Below are positions 28,119 to 38,140 of a stretch of DNA of 64,000 bases, one piece after another. Position numbers and translations under genes: made by a program. The DNA is from Streptomyces violens (GTDB lineage Bacteria > Actinomycetota > Actinomycetes > Streptomycetales > Streptomycetaceae), in assembly GCF_000717745.1 (NCBI RefSeq), contig NZ_JOBH01000024.1, positions 1 through 64,000 of the forward strand, in the 5' to 3' direction. Positions within the stretch are counted from its first letter, which is position 1, and each line of letters opens with the position of its first letter. The notes beneath the pieces were generated by a model. That model was not told the origin of the DNA. It was given only the letters and a program-made list of their open reading frames with translations, and made no database searches.

Positions 28119-28610
28119 TCGGATGGACTGAGGCGGGCCGCCCGTCGCCCTTGGCGGGTCGGCCGCGCTTGAGGGGCCGGCCGCGCTTGACGGGCCGGTC
28201 GGATCGGTCGGGCCGGTCGTGGCGGCGGTCGGTCGCGGCGATCCGGTCAGTCGCGGCGATCCGGTCGGTGTCTGCGAGGGGCGGCGGCCGGAGTGATGGG
28301 GTTGGCCGGGCGATTGGGACGGGCGGGGCGATCAGGGGCAGTTCGGGCGGCCGTGTCTCATTGTTCAGCTTCGCGGCTACGCCGCGTGGGAGACGTGCGT
28401 AGCCTGAGGCAACAGACAGGTATCGGGCGAAGGCGGGCCTGCCGGGCTGTCGGCGATGGCGTTTAGGCTTGGGTCCAAGCGACAGGGGAACCCACGGGAA
28501 CGCCCGGCGTGTCAGGGGGATCCGGCGATTAGGCGTACGTGTGTCAGCGATGCGCGTGAACGGTGTCGCGTCGCGGGATTCAGAGGTACCAGACCACAGC
28601 AGGAGGCGTA
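28119..28610. repeat. 492-nt intergenic region with short tandem repeats, no gene
   Basis: A GC-rich gap between the eccE unit and the EspI-like ATPase gene. It contains an 18-bp unit in tandem (28161-28178 and 28179-28196, GGCCGCGCTTGA then G or C, then GGGCC). It also has a 16-bp direct repeat, TCGCGGCGATCCGGTC, at 28233-28248 and 28251-28266. Further GGTCGG/CCGGTC motifs recur throughout. The frames crossing it are not supported as genes. A promoter for the ATPase gene is expected near its right end, but none was recognised. Confidence 0.7.
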
Positions 28611-31600
28611 GTGAGCAGCGATCGGGACGAGATCCGCACGGGCGGCATCACCCCCGGCGAGGATCAGTCCGACGCGGATCCCGAAATGACGGGTGAGTTC
28701 ACCATCGACTACACCCCGCCTGCTTGGTACACGCAGAACGCGGATTCGGGGGCGGGTGCCGGGACCGGTACAGGTGCAGGGGCCGGGGCCGGGGCCGGTG
28801 TGAGTGGTACTTTGCCGCCGCCTCCGCCGCCGTTGGGTGAGCCGCTGTTCCCTCCGGCGGCGACGCCGTCTGCGGCGCCGAGCGCCGGGGCGGGTGCCGG
28901 AGGCCCGGCTTCGACCGGTGGCGGGGCCGAGGGTCCGGCGAGCCCGGGCGGGGATCCGGCCGACGGGTCGGGCATGCGTTTCTCGTCCGCCGCGCTGCGC
29001 GCCGAGATCCAGGAACGGGCGGACACGGCGGACAAGACCGGTGAGGCTGCCGGTGCGGCGGCTTCGGAGGGTCCCGGGCAGAGCGTGGCGAACGAGTCCG
29101 GGGCCGCAGGCGCGGCCGAGGGCGGGCAGAACGCTGACCGGGATGCCGCTGGAGCCGGTTCGAGCAGTGGTGCCGGTCTCAGCGGTGACCAGGGCGCGCC
29201 GGGCGCCGCGGAGCCGGTGGTCGAGCAGCCCGAGCCGTTGAGTGAGGACGCCGCGCCCATGACGCCTCCGCACGGCCAGTCGGCCGCCGGCGCGTGGGCG
29301 CCCGCCCCGCCGCAGGCACCCGCGCCTTCGCTGCCGCCGCTGCCGCCGGAGTTCCGGCCCGCCGAGCCGCAGGGGCAGAACGCTCCCGCGGGCCCCGGCG
29401 TACCGCAGTCCGGTGCGTGGTCCCCGGCCGGGCAGGGGCCGACCGAGACGCCTGCCGCATCCCAGGGCGATTACAGCTTGCCGCCGGCAGCGAGTGCTGC
29501 GCCGGGGCAGCAGGGCGGGGCACAGCCCACGCCGGGCGGCGGGGCACCGTCCGCGCCGAGCAGCGGGACACCGTCCGTACCGAGCAGCGGGACACCGTCC
29601 GTACCGAATCAGGGCGCGCAGCAGGGTGGCTACGGCTACCCGGCGCCGGCCCAGGCGGCTCCGGCGCAGGTGCCCCCGCAGCAGGCGGCTCCGCAGCAGC
29701 CGCTGCCCGGGCAGGCCGTCCCCGGACAGGCCGCGCAGGCCTCCGGGCAGACACCCGGTCAGCCCCCCGTACAGGCCGCGCCCGGTGCTCAGCCGGAGGC
29801 GCAGCCCGAGGGACAGCCCACGCCCGCCACCGGGCAGCCCGTGCCGCCGAGTGCGCCGGCCCCCTCGCCGCAGGCCGGTCAGGGATGGCCGCCGGCCGCG
29901 GGTGCGCAGGGTGCGCCCGGGGTGCCCGGTCAGGCCGCGCAGCCGGGTCAGCCCGGCCCGCAGCCTGTACAGGGACAGCCCGTGCAGGGACAGCCCGGCC
30001 AGCCCGGTCAGCCGCAGCCCACGCCGCAGGGGCAGCCGGGTGCGCAGCCCGGCCCCGTACCCGGCGCGCCCGGGCCCCAGCCCGGTTACGGATATCCGCA
30101 GCAGTCCGGCTACGGCTACCCGCAGCAGCAGCCCGCAGGGCCCGGCCAGCCGGGTCAGCCGAACGCCCAGCAGGGCCACCCCGGCGCCCAGCCCCACCCC
30201 TACGGCCAGCCCGGCGGACACCCCGGTGCCCCCGGCCAGCCGCCGCACGGCCAGCAGGCTCAGCCCCAGCAGCCTCAGCCGCACGCCCAACAGCCCCAAC
30301 AGCCCCAGCAGCCCGGCCCCCAGGGCTACCCCGGCGCGCAGAACGCCGACCCCGGGGCCGGTGCCTGGTCCGGGCAGGCCGCCGGGCAGCCCGGGCAGCC
30401 GCAGCAGGGCCCGGCCGGTGCGCCCCTCGGGTACACCGCTGCCGTCGAGCTGTCCTCGGAACGGCTGATCAAGGGCAAGCAGAAGGCACGGAGCAACCAG
30501 CAGGGCAACTCGCGCTTCAAGATCGGTGGCAAGAAGGAGGAGGCCGAGCGGGCGCGCAAGCTGGAGCTGATCCGTACGCCGGTGCTCTCCTGCTACCGCA
30601 TCGCGGTGATCAGCCTCAAGGGCGGCGTGGGCAAGACCACGACGACCACCGCGCTCGGCGCGACGCTGGCGACGGAGCGGCAGGACAAGGTCATCGCGAT
30701 CGACGCGAACCCGGACGCCGGCACCCTCGGGCGCCGCGTGCGCCGGGAGACCGGTGCGACCATTCGCGACCTGGTGACCGCGATTCCGTACCTCAACAAC
30801 TACATGGACATCCGGCGGTTCACCTCGCAGGCGCCGTCCGGTCTGGAGATCCTCGCCAACGACGTCGACCCGGCCGTCTCGACGACGTTCAACGACGAGG
30901 ACTACCGCCGCGTCATCGACATCCTGGGCCAGCAGTACCCGATCATCCTGACGGACTCCGGTACGGGCCTGCTGTACAGCGCCATGCGCGGCGTGCTGGA
31001 CCTCGCGGACCAGCTCATCATCATCTCCACGCCGTCGGTGGACGGTGCGAGCAGCGCCAGTACGACGCTGGACTGGCTCTCGGCGCACGGCTACGCCGAT
31101 CTCGTCTCGCGCAGCATCACGGTCATCTCCGGGGTGCGCGAGACCGGCAAGATGATCAAGGTCGAGGACATCGTGTCGCACTTCGAGACGCGCTGCCGCG
31201 GCGTGGTCGTCGTGCCGTTCGACGAGCACCTGTCGGCGGGCGCCGAGGTCGACCTCGACATGATGCGGCCGAAGACGCGCGAGGCGTACTTCAACCTCTC
31301 GGCGATGGTCGCGGAGGACTTCGCGCGGGCGCAGTCGGCGCAGGGGCTGTGGACGCAGCAGGAGAACGCCGGCCACCAGCCGCCGAACGCCGCGCCGCCG
31401 ATGCCGGGCGGTTACCAGCAGGCGCCCGGACAGCAGGTTCCGGGCCAGCAGGTTCCGGGCCAGCCGCAGCCCGGCCAGTACCCCGGTCAGCCGGGGCAGC
31501 CCGGACAGCCGGGCCAGTACCCCGGCCAGCCCGGCCCGCAGCCCGGCTGGCAGCCCGGCTGGCAGCAGCAGCCTCCGCAGGGACAGCCCCCGCAGGGACA

Positions 31601-31736
31601 GCCGCCGCAGGGGTACCCGCAGCAGCAACAGCCGCAGCCCGGCGGTCAGTACGGCTACGGCTACCCGCAACAGCCCGCTCAGCCGGGGCAGCCCGGCCCG
31701 CAGCCGGGGTGGCAGCAGCCCCCGCAGCAGCAGTAG
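28611..31736 (+). CDS. EspI-like ParA/MinD ATPase with long disordered arms
   Basis: 1041 aa from GTG 28611 (AGGAGG at 28601-28606). Residues 1 to about 620 are low-complexity Pro/Gln/Gly/Ala (many QPG, PQQ and GYGYPQQ units). A ParA/MinD-type ATPase at about 660-920 follows, with deviant Walker A KGGVGKTT at 670-677, then a second Pro/Gln/Gly-rich tail of about 110 residues. This layout matches the mycobacterial ESX-associated EspI proteins (Pro-rich plus MinD-like ATPase), which affect ESX-1 secretion, and fits its position just after eccE and its partner. Its length varies in the repeats, so the exact residue count is assembly-sensitive. The start is well supported by the ribosome binding site. 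Confidence 0.85.
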   Translation: MSSDRDEIRTGGITPGEDQSDADPEMTGEFTIDYTPPAWYTQNADSGAGAGTGTGAGAGAGAGVSGTLPPPPPPLGEPLFPPAATPSAAPSAGAGAGGPASTGGGAEGPASPGGDPADGSGMRFSSAALRAEIQERADTADKTGEAAGAAASEGPGQSVANESGAAGAAEGGQNADRDAAGAGSSSGAGLSGDQGAPGAAEPVVEQPEPLSEDAAPMTPPHGQSAAGAWAPAPPQAPAPSLPPLPPEFRPAEPQGQNAPAGPGVPQSGAWSPAGQGPTETPAASQGDYSLPPAASAAPGQQGGAQPTPGGGAPSAPSSGTPSVPSSGTPSVPNQGAQQGGYGYPAPAQAAPAQVPPQQAAPQQPLPGQAVPGQAAQASGQTPGQPPVQAAPGAQPEAQPEGQPTPATGQPVPPSAPAPSPQAGQGWPPAAGAQGAPGVPGQAAQPGQPGPQPVQGQPVQGQPGQPGQPQPTPQGQPGAQPGPVPGAPGPQPGYGYPQQSGYGYPQQQPAGPGQPGQPNAQQGHPGAQPHPYGQPGGHPGAPGQPPHGQQAQPQQPQPHAQQPQQPQQPGPQGYPGAQNADPGAGAWSGQAAGQPGQPQQGPAGAPLGYTAAVELSSERLIKGKQKARSNQQGNSRFKIGGKKEEAERARKLELIRTPVLSCYRIAVISLKGGVGKTTTTTALGATLATERQDKVIAIDANPDAGTLGRRVRRETGATIRDLVTAIPYLNNYMDIRRFTSQAPSGLEILANDVDPAVSTTFNDEDYRRVIDILGQQYPIILTDSGTGLLYSAMRGVLDLADQLIIISTPSVDGASSASTTLDWLSAHGYADLVSRSITVISGVRETGKMIKVEDIVSHFETRCRGVVVVPFDEHLSAGAEVDLDMMRPKTREAYFNLSAMVAEDFARAQSAQGLWTQQENAGHQPPNAAPPMPGGYQQAPGQQVPGQQVPGQPQPGQYPGQPGQPGQPGQYPGQPGPQPGWQPGWQQQPPQGQPPQGQPPQGYPQQQQPQPGGQYGYGYPQQPAQPGQPGPQPGWQQPPQQQ

Positions 31737-31759
31737 GAGCGGCGCAGTAGTGCGTACAT

Positions 31760-31794
31760 GAGTGAACCCCCTTGCTCTGCAAGGGGGTTCACTC
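31760..31794. terminator. Bidirectional terminator between the EspI-like gene and ribF
   Basis: A 15-bp perfect stem with arms 31760-31774 and 31780-31794 (core AACCCCCTTG/CAAGGGGGTT) and a 5-nt loop CTCTG. It lies between two convergent genes, 24 nt after the EspI-like stop and 8 nt from the ribF stop. Confidence 0.85.
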
Positions 31795-31801
31795 GTTCAG
31801 T

Positions 31802-32743
31802 TCACTTGTTCAGCAGCGCGCGGGCCTGCTTCACATCGATGGCCATCCGCTCCATCAGCGCGTCCAGGGTGTCGAACTTCTCCTGGCCGCGGATGTACGC
31901 GACGAAGTCGACGGCGACGTGCAGGCCGTACAGATCGAGCCCGACGCGGTCGATGGCGTACGCCTCGACGGTGCGGACCTTGCCGTCGAACTGCGGGTTC
32001 GTGCCGACCGAGATCGCGGCGGGCATCGCCTCGCCCTCGACGTGCAGATGGCCCGCGTACACGCCGTCGGCGGGGATGGCGGTGTGCGGCAGCGTCTCCA
32101 CGTTGGCGGTGGGGAAGCCCAGTTCGCGGCCGCGCTGGGCGCCGCGTACGACGACGCCCTCGACACGGTGCGGACGGCCGAGCACCTCGGCGGCGCCGGC
32201 CATGTCACCGGCCGCGACCAGGCGGCGGGTGAGCGTGGAGGAGAACGGCTCGCCGTCGCCCGCCTCGCCGCGCTCGAAGAGGTCGACGACCTCGACGTCG
32301 TAGTCGTACGTCCGGCCGAGCTCGGCCAGCGTCTCGACGTTGCCCGCCGCCTTGTGCCCGAAGCGGAAGTTGGGGCCTTCCACGACGAGCCGGGCGTGCA
32401 ACTTGTCCACCAGTACCTTCACGACGAAGTCGGCGGGTGCCAGCTTCGAGAACTCCTTGGTGAAGGGGAGGATCAGCACGGCGTCCACGCCCAGTTCGGC
32501 CATCAGCTCGGCCCGCCGGTGGTGCGGCGCGAGCAGCGGCGGGTGCGTGCCGGGCCGGACGACCTCGCTGGGGTGCGGGTCGAAGGTGACCGCCACGGCC
32601 GGTACGCCCAGCTCGCGGGCGCGCGCCACGGCCTTGCCGAGGATCAGCTGATGTCCGCGGTGTACGCCGTCGTAGGAGCCGATGGTGACGACGCTGCGCC
32701 CCCAGCCCTCGGGGATGTCCTCCAAGCCACGCCAGCGCTGCAC
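31802..32743 (-). CDS. ribF: Bifunctional riboflavin kinase/FAD synthetase
   Basis: Phosphorylates riboflavin to FMN and adenylates FMN to FAD. 313 aa. The N-terminal nucleotidyltransferase domain has GSYDGVHRGHQ (about residues 23-33). The C-terminal riboflavin kinase domain has GFPTANV and VGTNPQFDG, with LPHTAIPADGVYAG as usual. GTG at 32743 has AAGGAG just upstream. It closes the conserved rimP-nusA-infB-rbfA-truB-ribF set, but a 4-kb gene separates it from truB. Confidence 0.95.
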   Translation of the reverse strand: MQRWRGLEDIPEGWGRSVVTIGSYDGVHRGHQLILGKAVARARELGVPAVAVTFDPHPSEVVRPGTHPPLLAPHHRRAELMAELGVDAVLILPFTKEFSKLAPADFVVKVLVDKLHARLVVEGPNFRFGHKAAGNVETLAELGRTYDYDVEVVDLFERGEAGDGEPFSSTLTRRLVAAGDMAGAAEVLGRPHRVEGVVVRGAQRGRELGFPTANVETLPHTAIPADGVYAGHLHVEGEAMPAAISVGTNPQFDGKVRTVEAYAIDRVGLDLYGLHVAVDFVAYIRGQEKFDTLDALMERMAIDVKQARALLNK

Positions 32744-32925
32744 TGTGCCCGCTCCTTGCCCGAACTCTTGTCTGTTCACTACACCGATACGGCATTGCGC
32801 AGGTCTAAGACTGCCATGCCGGACGGTGTGGTTCGCGCGAAGGGTGGGCTCACCTCGGTCGCCCGCGCGGGGAGCGGCCGATGAGCGCAGGCGGGGCCGG
32901 GTGCGTGGCGGGATGCCGACACGGG

Positions 32926-35900
32926 TCAGGCCGGGTGCGGGGCGCCCTGGGAGGGCGTGCGGACGGCGCCGTGCGCCATGGGGCGGCTGGGGGCGGGGAG
33001 GTTGGCGGGGGGCGCGGCCGGGGGGCGGGGGCCGAGCATGGCGCGGGCGCTGGGGCCGACGATCGCGGCCCATTCCGCGGGGGCCGCGGCCAGCCATGTC
33101 CGTACCATCGCGGCGAAGTCCGGCAGCAGACGGCCGAGCTCGACCAGCCGGCGGTCGAAGCGGGCCGCGCCTTCGAGGGTCCGGACGTGCAACAGGCCGG
33201 TGCGGTGCACGAGATCCCGGGTCTGCGCCTCGGGGCGGCGCGCTGCGCCCTGCGCGGCCGCGCACAGCAGCGCGTCCAGCACGGTGGCGTCGGGCGCGGC
33301 AGGCTTGCGCTCGCGCTCCAGCAGGACGTCCAGGAGTTCCTGGCGGAGCGGGCGGGAGGCGGTGCTGCCGGTCCCGGCCAGTACGGGCACGAGCGCGCAC
33401 CGCACCGGCGCGGCGTGCGCGGTCAGCAGCCGGACGGCGAGCGGGTGGAGCACGGAGCGGGCGCCGGGCCCGGCCTCCAGACGGTGGTCGACGAAGTCCG
33501 CGACGTGGCGGGCGGCCGTCCAGGGGAAACGGATGGCGTACTCGTCCACGAGGGCGGCGGCGCGCCGGGCGAGCGCGGGGGTCGAGACGCCGGCGAGCGT
33601 ACGGAGCACGGCTTCGGCGCCGGCGGGCTCGCCGCGGCCGTCCTCGGCGTCACTGGGCTCGCCACCGAGAGCGCCCTCGGGCGCCCCGCCACCCGTGGCC
33701 ATGGATTTTCCGGCGCGCGCGGGCGTCCTGCGCAGCCGGGTCTGGAAGGCGGCGAGTACGGGCTCCGGGTGGCTGGTGAGCGCGGCGGTGAACGCGGCGG
33801 GCGGCAGCGCGGGGTCGCCCGCCATGAAGCCCGCCAGCGCCCGGTCCAGGTACCGGGAACGGGTGGCCCGGTCGCCGACGAGCAGGGCCAGCGCGGCTCC
33901 GTGGACGCCCGCGTCGCCCGGCCGGTCGAGGAGGGTACGGGCGGCCTGCCGCAGCAGTTCGCGGTCCGCGTCGGTGGCGGCGTGTGCGGCGACGACCAGC
34001 GCGTACGCGGCGGCGGCCGCCCGGCGCGCGGGCCGGTCGTCGCGCGCCCAGCGGTCCACGGCGCGGCAGAGCGCGGCGGGCTCGTCCTCGGCGAGCGCGG
34101 TGAGGAGCTCGTCGGCGCGGGGGTGCGCGGCGGCGGCGAGCGCCTCGGTGAGGCCGTCGGTGGCGCGCCGGCGGTGGGTGTGCAGCAGGGCCTGGGCGGC
34201 CGCCGCGACGGTGGGTTCCTGGGGCGGCCCGGCCTCGCCACCGGGCCGTACGGCACTCCGGCCGCGCTGCAACGGACGCTCGTCGTCGAACCAGCGGCAC
34301 AGCAGCGGCTGTACCCGCCGGGGATCGGCACACAGCAGCGCCGCCGCGAGCCCGAGGAAGCGGGGGCCCGGGGCGGCGGCGCACTCGGCGGAGGCCGTCC
34401 CGCCTTCGTACGCCGTCCCGACCGCGTCCGCCGCCGCGTTCTCCGGCGGCGGGCCGTCGGCCGGCAGCAGGCGGCGGACGAGGTCGAGGCGGGTCGGCGG
34501 GTCCAGCGGCAGCCGCCGCCAGAACCACGGGCCGAACGCGTCGAGGCCCGTACGGTCGAAGCCGCCCGCCAGCGCCGAACGGTCCGTCACCCGGGCCGCG
34601 AGGAGATGCAGTACACGGGCGTACGGTGCGGCGTCGGGCAGCCGCAGCAGGACCTCGCCGAGCAGGTGCTCGGCCCACCACCGGGCGTCCCGCGCCGAGG
34701 CATCGGCCGCTCCCCCGCCGGGTCCCGTCCGCTCGCCGCGCTTCCCGGCCGGCGCCGTGACCACCTCCGCCAGCCCCTCCAGCCTGCGGCCCAGCGCTTC
34801 GGGGCCGGCGCGGCGGCCGAGGAGCAGCAGGGCCTGGACCACGGGGCCGATGCGGTGCCGCGGTACGGCGGGCGGAGCGGCGGCGACGGGCGGCCGGCCG
34901 GTGCCGCCCCGGGCCGGCCCGTGCACCAGCGCGTCCAGCGTCTCGTCCACGTCGAGGTGCGTGCCCTGCAGCCAGTCGGCGAACTCTTCGTGCGGGAAGC
35001 GGTAGCCGGCGCCGGCCGGCACCAGCAGCCCTTCGGCGAGTACCGCGGACGCCCAGCCCGTACGCCATGGGAACAGCTCGTCGAACGACGCGCGGTCCAG
35101 TTCGCCGCGGCCGGGGCCGAGGCAGCGGCGGGCCGCCTCGTGGGCGCGGCCGGCGACCCGCGCGGCCGACCGGCGCACGTCCGCGCCGCGCGCCCCGGGC
35201 GCCCGCCCGGCCCCTGACGCCCGGGCCGGCTCCGCCAGCCGTTGCGCGACGCGCAGGCACAGCAGGTCCAGGTAGCCGCCGAAGATCTCGTGCCGGTGGG
35301 GCGTGCCCATTCCGCGCGCGTCCTCGCCCGCGGCGACCAGGGACGTCCGTACCTCGGTCAGCAGCCGCAGGGCCAGCGGGTGGCCGGCGTCCGCGGTGGT
35401 CAGCGCGCCGGCCGGCAGGCCGTACCGGGCACGCGCCCGGGCCGCCTCGCGCGGCGCCAGGTCACCGAGGCGTACGCAGGGCGGCAGCGTGCCGGCCGGT
35501 GCGCCGGGCGGGGTCACCGCCGGGTGGCGCGGCCGGTGCAGGAAGGCGGCGGGGAAGAGGGCCCCGGCGGTCTCCCAGTACTCGGGGCGGCAGGCGACGA
35601 TCAGCCGGGCACCGGCACCGTGCAGCCATTCCGCGGTGTCGCGGGTCCAGTCGGCGAGCCGCTCCGCGAGGTCCGGCGGCAGCTCCTCGGGGCCGTCGAG
35701 CAGGACCAGGAGGGGGCGCCCGGCCGCCCGCGCGAGCCCGGCCACCTCGTCGGGCGTGGCGGCCGCGGGGTCGCCCGGGGCCGGCCCCGAGGCGCTGAGC
35801 ACCCGGCCCGCCGACCGCAGCGCCCGCCCCACCGCGTCCCGCAGCCCCCGGTCGGCGGCCCGCAGGTCGGCGCCGCGGAGCCGGAGGGTGGGCGCGGGCG

Positions 35901-36957
35901 CGGCGGCCCGCGCGCGGCGGGCGGCGAGCGCGGCCAGTTCCGTGCTGCGCCCGGTGCCGGGCTCGCCGACGAGGGCGAGGACCCGCGCCGCCGGGCCGCT
36001 CACCGGAGTACCCACCGCACCGGCACCCGGGGCGTCCACCGCACCGGCACCCGGCTCGCCCGCCGACGCACACACCCCGAACGCGGTGAACTCCTCCGCC
36101 ACCTCGGGCCGTTCGACCGGCTCCCGCCACGGACCGGGGCCGCCCGCCGTCCCCATGGCGGTCGTGGTGAGGGCCAGCACACCGGCCAGGTTGAGGTCCG
36201 GGCCGTACGCGGGAACGGTCGCGGCGTTACGGGCCAGCAGCGCGGCGAGCGGCCCCCGCGGATCGGCCGCCGCCGCGGCGTGCAGCGGAATCGCGAACCC
36301 GCGCGGCACGGCCTCCCCCTGCACGTACGGCAGCAGTACCCCCGTACTCCCCGCCGGCCGCCCGCAGTGCAGTGCCGTGCCCACCACGGCCAGTACCGCC
36401 CCCGTTCCGGCGTCGGTCACCAGCCCGCCGACGGCCGGGCCGCCCAGCCGCAGTGCCTCGCCGGCCGGCCCGGGTACGGCCAGCTCGATCGCGTCGGGCA
36501 GGTGGTGGCGGCGGTCGGTCGCGGTGTAGACGACGGCAGCGCGCCCCACGACGCGCGCCACCGGCACGCCCGCCCGCTCCCCTGACGACCCGGCCCGCTC
36601 CGCCAGCACCCCCGCCCGGTCCCCCTGCGCACCGTCCCGGTCCCCGTCCACGTACAGCCGTACCTCCGTCCCCGGCCCCGGGCGCCCCGCGGCGACCGGG
36701 AGCGGCGGCAGGCCGAGGCCGGTGGTCCGGACGAGGGCGAGGCCGGACTCCGGGAGCGGGGTGACGGCGTCCGCGCCGACCGCGCAGGTCCGCCCGGCCG
36801 CGCCCTCCAGGACCAGGCGGGCCAGCCCGTCGACCGCTTCGTGGCTGGTCAGCAGGGTGCCGTCGGGGTCGGCGAGGAAGCCCGTGCCGCGCGGCCGCCC
36901 CGCCAGATCGCGGATGCGCACCAGCGCCTCCGCCGCGTCGGCCGCCTGCACCACCAT
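32926..36957 (-). CDS. Predicted degenerate trypsin-like/STAND-type NTPase fusion protein
   Basis: 1343 aa, cytoplasmic by the absence of a signal peptide. Residues 1 to about 240 look like a trypsin/HtrA-type fold: His is present (LLTSHEAVDG, about 39), but the usual Asp position reads ESGLALVR (about 70-77) and the GxSGGP position reads RLGGPAVGG (about 170-178), so Asp and Ser appear lost. At about 331-339 lies a P-loop, GEPGTGRST, with Arg for Lys; Walker B LLVLLDGPEE follows near 421 and a CRPEYW sensor near 456. The remaining 800 residues are helical, Arg/Ala-rich repeats. Family knowledge: trypsin-fold plus STAND NTPase proteins are described as conflict or signalling switches in multicellular bacteria. 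ATG 36957 has GGAGGT at 6 nt. Confidence 0.8.
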   Translation of the reverse strand: MVVQAADAAEALVRIRDLAGRPRGTGFLADPDGTLLTSHEAVDGLARLVLEGAAGRTCAVGADAVTPLPESGLALVRTTGLGLPPLPVAAGRPGPGTEVRLYVDGDRDGAQGDRAGVLAERAGSSGERAGVPVARVVGRAAVVYTATDRRHHLPDAIELAVPGPAGEALRLGGPAVGGLVTDAGTGAVLAVVGTALHCGRPAGSTGVLLPYVQGEAVPRGFAIPLHAAAAADPRGPLAALLARNAATVPAYGPDLNLAGVLALTTTAMGTAGGPGPWREPVERPEVAEEFTAFGVCASAGEPGAGAVDAPGAGAVGTPVSGPAARVLALVGEPGTGRSTELAALAARRARAAAPAPTLRLRGADLRAADRGLRDAVGRALRSAGRVLSASGPAPGDPAAATPDEVAGLARAAGRPLLVLLDGPEELPPDLAERLADWTRDTAEWLHGAGARLIVACRPEYWETAGALFPAAFLHRPRHPAVTPPGAPAGTLPPCVRLGDLAPREAARARARYGLPAGALTTADAGHPLALRLLTEVRTSLVAAGEDARGMGTPHRHEIFGGYLDLLCLRVAQRLAEPARASGAGRAPGARGADVRRSAARVAGRAHEAARRCLGPGRGELDRASFDELFPWRTGWASAVLAEGLLVPAGAGYRFPHEEFADWLQGTHLDVDETLDALVHGPARGGTGRPPVAAAPPAVPRHRIGPVVQALLLLGRRAGPEALGRRLEGLAEVVTAPAGKRGERTGPGGGAADASARDARWWAEHLLGEVLLRLPDAAPYARVLHLLAARVTDRSALAGGFDRTGLDAFGPWFWRRLPLDPPTRLDLVRRLLPADGPPPENAAADAVGTAYEGGTASAECAAAPGPRFLGLAAALLCADPRRVQPLLCRWFDDERPLQRGRSAVRPGGEAGPPQEPTVAAAAQALLHTHRRRATDGLTEALAAAAHPRADELLTALAEDEPAALCRAVDRWARDDRPARRAAAAAYALVVAAHAATDADRELLRQAARTLLDRPGDAGVHGAALALLVGDRATRSRYLDRALAGFMAGDPALPPAAFTAALTSHPEPVLAAFQTRLRRTPARAGKSMATGGGAPEGALGGEPSDAEDGRGEPAGAEAVLRTLAGVSTPALARRAAALVDEYAIRFPWTAARHVADFVDHRLEAGPGARSVLHPLAVRLLTAHAAPVRCALVPVLAGTGSTASRPLRQELLDVLLERERKPAAPDATVLDALLCAAAQGAARRPEAQTRDLVHRTGLLHVRTLEGAARFDRRLVELGRLLPDFAAMVRTWLAAAPAEWAAIVGPSARAMLGPRPPAAPPANLPAPSRPMAHGAVRTPSQGAPHPA

Positions 36958-37158
36958 CGCCGTACCTCCCGCCGTCGCCGAAGATCCGGGTCCGCGCGCC
37001 ACTCACCTCGGGCGACGCGCGTACCGGGTCATTTCGACCGTAGGCAGCCGGTGATCGTCCTGGACAGGGCGCATGACCAACGCGCCCCCGTCCACGCCCG
37101 CGGTTCGCTCCGAGCGCCCGCCCGATGGGGTGAATACGCGGGCGCCCCGAAGACGACT

Positions 37159-37190
37159 GCGTCCCGTGAGCCCTCGGGCTCACGGGACGC
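37159..37190 (-). terminator. Strong hairpin terminator downstream of truB
   Basis: A 15-bp perfect inverted repeat (GCGTCCCGTGAGCCC and its complement, 37159-37173 and 37176-37190) with a 2-nt tip, 24 nt after the truB stop. It isolates the translation operon from the trypsin-like/STAND gene that follows on the same strand. Confidence 0.9.
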
Positions 37191-37213
37191 GGACACGGCA
37201 CATCACGGGGACG

Positions 37214-38140
37214 TCAGACGAAGACCGCCAGGCTCTTCGCCTTGCCGCCCTTGTTCTCCAGCAGCGCGAGGAACGTGCCGTCCGGCGCGAACGCGGCGAC
37301 CGCGCCGTCCGTGTCGAAGAGCGGCATCGGGATGCGCGCGCCGTTGCCGAGCAGCTTGGCCTGCTGCGCGGTGACGTCCCAGCGCGGGAACGCCGCGGCC
37401 GCCGCCTCGCCGATCGGCATGATCGGCAGACCGCTGCCCTCGGGCTCGTCCACGGCCGCCTGGAGCTGCTCCAGCGTGCGCGCCTTGTCGAGCTTGTACG
37501 GGCCGACGCGGGTGCGGCGCAGCGCCGTGAGGTGCCCGCCGACGCCCAGGCCCGCACCGAGGTCACGGGCGAGCGCGCGGATGTACGTACCGGAGGAGCA
37601 CTCCACGGAGACCAGCAGGTCGGTGACGGGGGTGCCGTCCTCGGCCTCGGTCTCGTGGACGGAGTGCAGCACGAAGGAGGAGACGGTGACCGGGCGGGCC
37701 GGAATCTCCACCTCTTCGCCGCCGCGCACCCGCGCGTAGGACCGCTTGCCGTCGATCTTGATGGCGCTGACCTTGGACGGCACCTGCATGATGGCGCCGC
37801 TCAGCTCCGCGATCCCGGCCTCGATGGCGGCCCGGTCCACGTCCTTCGCGCCCTTGGACTCGGTGATTTCGCCCTCGGCGTCGTCGGTGACGGTGGTCTG
37901 GCCGAGCCGGACCGTGCCGACGTACTCCTTCTCCGTCAGCGCGAGGTGGCCGAGCAGCTTCGTGGCGCGCTCGACACCGAGGACGAGCACGCCGGTCGCC
38001 ATCGGGTCCAGCGTGCCGGCGTGCCCGATGCGGCGGGTGCGGGCCATGCCGCGCATCTTCGCCACGACGTCGTGCGAGGTGAAGCCGGCCGGCTTGTCGA
38101 CGATGACAAGACCGTCCGGCGGGGTGACCTTCTGCTTCAT
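37214..38140 (-). CDS. truB: tRNA pseudouridine-55 synthase
   Basis: Converts U55 of the T-loop of tRNA to pseudouridine. 308 aa. The catalytic Asp is in AGTLDPMATG (residue 45) within the family motif RRIGHAGTLDP. The C-terminal domain (FPRWDVTAQQAKLL and AFAPDGTFLALLENKGGKAK) is the usual actinobacterial extension. The start overlaps the rbfA stop by 4 nt (38137-38140). It is the last gene of the operon before the terminator at 37159. Confidence 0.96.
   Translation of the reverse strand: MKQKVTPPDGLVIVDKPAGFTSHDVVAKMRGMARTRRIGHAGTLDPMATGVLVLGVERATKLLGHLALTEKEYVGTVRLGQTTVTDDAEGEITESKGAKDVDRAAIEAGIAELSGAIMQVPSKVSAIKIDGKRSYARVRGGEEVEIPARPVTVSSFVLHSVHETEAEDGTPVTDLLVSVECSSGTYIRALARDLGAGLGVGGHLTALRRTRVGPYKLDKARTLEQLQAAVDEPEGSGLPIMPIGEAAAAAFPRWDVTAQQAKLLGNGARIPMPLFDTDGAVAAFAPDGTFLALLENKGGKAKSLAVFV

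Noticed and set aside
28512..31670. A 1052-codon minus-strand frame opposite the EspI-like gene
   Set aside because: It is a shadow of the repeat-rich Pro/Gln/Gly coding strand. The plus-strand product has a clear ATPase domain and ribosome binding site, while the antisense translation is Arg/Leu/Gly-biased with no domain.
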